From Sphingomonas chungangi (GTDB lineage: Bacteria > Pseudomonadota > Alphaproteobacteria > Sphingomonadales > Sphingomonadaceae): 64,000 nucleotides of DNA. Below are positions 62,500 through 64,000 of the stretch, piece by piece. The position numbers and the translations under genes are program-made. Location of the stretch: the NCBI RefSeq assembly GCF_013778325.1, contig NZ_JACEIB010000006.1, forward strand, positions 1-64,000, given 5' to 3'. The first letter of the stretch is position 1. Every line of letters begins with the position of its first letter. The notes under the pieces were generated by a model. The model was given only the letters and a program-made list of their open reading frames with translations. It was not told where the DNA came from and did not search any database.

Positions 62500-62982
62500 A
62501 TGATCGACTTTTCGATGGAAGTCTTGGCTGGGTTGACCGGAACGGGGATTATCGGGTCTACGAATTACCTCGGGAGAGGCCTGCTTTGGCCGCTGTTCAA
62601 AACCCGAGTTCAGGACAATCCCAATTATTCAGGTCGTTGGATTGCTAGCCTCCCTGGGGCGAGTGGAGAGTCATTTCGGCTCTATCTTGCAATAAACCAC
62701 TACGCTCCATACGTTCGGGGTGGGATGGAAATCGAAAAAACTAAAGACGGAAAAATTACCAGCACATCGAAGCTAAAGATCACGGGTTACATATGTGATA
62801 ATCACATTTCTATTGCTTGTAGAACCAAGATCAAAGACCGAAGATCTATTAGTACTTTGTTCTTAAGGATATGCGATCAAAGTGTTTCTCTTAATGGACA
62901 GTATTCTTTTAAGGCGTTGGATACGGGGGCTCTGGTTACCCGTGAGGTGAAGTTTGACCGAACGAAAGAGAGAACGGGATAA
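62500..62982 (+). CDS. hypothetical protein in the R-M island
   Basis: A 160-aa protein encoded by notably AT-richer DNA than the rest of the window. It has an N-terminal hydrophobic segment (about 7-32) and a beta-strand-rich domain (YSGRWIASLPG, FRLYLAINHYAPYVRGGMEI, SKLKITGYICDNHISIAC). The arrangement of a membrane segment with a small beta-rich domain recalls SMODS-associated effector-type proteins, but I cannot confirm that family. It sits between the methylase and uvrA and is probably part of the acquired island. Confidence 0.55.
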   Translation: MIDFSMEVLAGLTGTGIIGSTNYLGRGLLWPLFKTRVQDNPNYSGRWIASLPGASGESFRLYLAINHYAPYVRGGMEIEKTKDGKITSTSKLKITGYICDNHISIACRTKIKDRRSISTLFLRICDQSVSLNGQYSFKALDTGALVTREVKFDRTKERTG

Positions 62983-63009
62983 GCGACAAGTGCCATAATA
63001 ATTGGAAGA

Positions 63010-64000
63010 TCACTCCGCCGCCGCCTTCACCCGCTTAGCCGCCACCTTCCGCTTCCCCGCCGCCTTTACCGGCGCCGCGCTCACCACGCTCGCCCCCTCC
63101 AGCAGCGGCTTCAGATAACGCCCCGTATAGCTGCGCTCCACCTGCACCACCTCTTCCGGCGTGCCGGTGGCGACGATCTCGCCGCCCTTGTCGCCGCCTT
63201 CGGGGCCGAGGTCGATGATCCAGTCGGCGGTCTTGATGACCTCCAGATTGTGCTCGATCACCACCACCGTATTGCCCTGCTCGACCAGCGCGTGCAGCAC
63301 CTCGAGCAGCTTGCGGACGTCCTCGAAATGCAGGCCGGTGGTCGGCTCGTCGAGGATGTAGAGCGTGTTGCCGGTGGCGCGCCGCGATAGCTCCTTGGCG
63401 AGCTTCACGCGCTGCGCCTCGCCGCCCGACAGCGTCGTCGCCTGCTGGCCGACCTTGACGTAGCCCAGCCCCACCTCGACCAGCATCGCCATCTTGTCGC
63501 GGATGCCGGGCACCGCCTTGAAGAATTCGACCGCATCCTCGCAGGTCATGTCCAGCACGTCGGCGATCGACTTGCCCTTGAACGTCACCTCCAGCGTCTC
63601 GCGGTTGTAGCGCTTGCCGTGGCACACGTCGCAGGTGACGTAGACGTCGGGCAGGAAGTGCATCTCGATCTTGATCAGGCCGTCGCCGCTGCACGCCTCG
63701 CAGCGGCCGCCCTTGACATTGAAGCTGAAGCGGCCGGGCTTGTAGCCGCGCGCCTGGCTTTCCGGCAGGCCGGCGAACCAGTCGCGGATCTGGGTGAAGG
63801 CGCCGGTGTAGGTCGCCGGGTTGGAGCGCGGGGTGCGGCCGATCGGCGACTGGTCGATGTCGATCACCTTGTCGAGATGCTGGAGGCCCTCGATCTTCTC
63901 GTGATGCCCGGCCTGGATGCGCGCGCCGTTGAGCGTGCGGCTGGCCGAGGCGAACAGGGTGTCGATCGTGAAGGTCGACTTGCCCGATCCCGAGACGCCG
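63010..64000 (-). CDS. uvrA: excinuclease ABC subunit A, C-terminal part
   Basis: The 3' 330 codons of uvrA, running off the right edge on the minus strand. This is the second ATPase half: Walker [10 protein letters not shown] near 63960-63997, a zinc finger with CEACSGDG and CDVCHGKR, the signature [12 protein letters not shown], and Walker [14 protein letters not shown]. The Lys/Ala-rich end ([17 protein letters not shown]) is a species-specific tail. UvrA is the damage-sensing ATPase that loads UvrB, whose gene is 9 kb to the left. The foreign island lies just downstream of its stop. Confidence 0.97.
   Translation of the reverse strand, partial: GVSGSGKSTFTIDTLFASASRTLNGARIQAGHHEKIEGLQHLDKVIDIDQSPIGRTPRSNPATYTGAFTQIRDWFAGLPESQARGYKPGRFSFNVKGGRCEACSGDGLIKIEMHFLPDVYVTCDVCHGKRYNRETLEVTFKGKSIADVLDMTCEDAVEFFKAVPGIRDKMAMLVEVGLGYVKVGQQATTLSGGEAQRVKLAKELSRRATGNTLYILDEPTTGLHFEDVRKLLEVLHALVEQGNTVVVIEHNLEVIKTADWIIDLGPEGGDKGGEIVATGTPEEVVQVERSYTGRYLKPLLEGASVVSAAPVKAAGKRKVAAKRVKAAAE

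Overview
The window reads as a chromosomal segment of a high-GC alphaproteobacterium, most likely a sphingomonad. Pointers are the DUF3034/DUF3309/DUF3617 small proteins, OpgG with a twin-arginine signal, an OprB-type porin, short-chain acyl-regulator-like and LytTR regulators, and the tail of an rrn operon (5S rRNA end plus terminator) at position 1. No transposase, integrase or CRISPR array was seen. Most of the sequence is ordinary housekeeping and envelope biology, densely packed, with many TGATG/ATGA stop-start overlaps.

Layout. 1-2.3 kb: end of an rRNA operon, a small zinc-ribbon protein, a low-molecular-weight tyrosine phosphatase, a LysR regulator and a small unknown gene. 2.3-6.7 kb: a glycerol operon (XRE/ScfR-like regulator, glpD, glpK), with a palindromic operator candidate directly before the regulator. 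6.7-12 kb: a membrane chemoreceptor with its small partner gene, then an OPT peptide transporter divergent from a secreted amidohydrolase. 12-19 kb: an envelope block (opgG-opgH for periplasmic glucans, two L,D-transpeptidase-type enzymes, a D-Ala-D-Ala carboxypeptidase). 19.1-23.1 kb: pstSCAB behind a Pho box. 23.1-26.9 kb: a LytTR response regulator with a degenerate LytS-type kinase, divergent from an intact LytS-type kinase. 27-33 kb: CsgG-like and OmpH-like secreted proteins, an acyltransferase, a cyclophilin and a soluble hybrid kinase. 33-37.6 kb: truncated globin, DUF3034 protein, cupredoxin-like protein and a GGDEF-EAL protein. 37.8-42.4 kb: PEP carboxykinase, a stand-alone receiver and two tandem YbjQ-domain proteins. 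42.4-42.9 kb: a protein-free stretch with a near-consensus promoter and strong RNA structure (putative ncRNA). 42.9-51.6 kb: porin, metallo-hydrolase, a membrane protein/XRE pair, class I fumarase, MFS exporter, outer-membrane barrel and two DUF3617 proteins. 51.7-59.8 kb: uvrB followed by a repeat-rich zone with two interleaved palindromic repeat families, several small genes and a stand-alone structured transcript with an 18-codon ORF. 60-63 kb: a terminase-small-subunit-like gene and a foreign-looking restriction-modification island (BglII-family nuclease plus MT-A70 methylase plus an AT-rich unknown). 63-64 kb: the 3' end of uvrA.

The items most worth following up are the small structured transcript at about 55.0-55.2 kb (its leader matches the whole anti-SD tail of 16S rRNA), the putative ncRNA at 42.5-42.87 kb, the paired kinase/pseudokinase locus at 23-26 kb, the cupredoxin/c-di-GMP/globin cluster at 33-37.6 kb, and the BglII-type R-M island.
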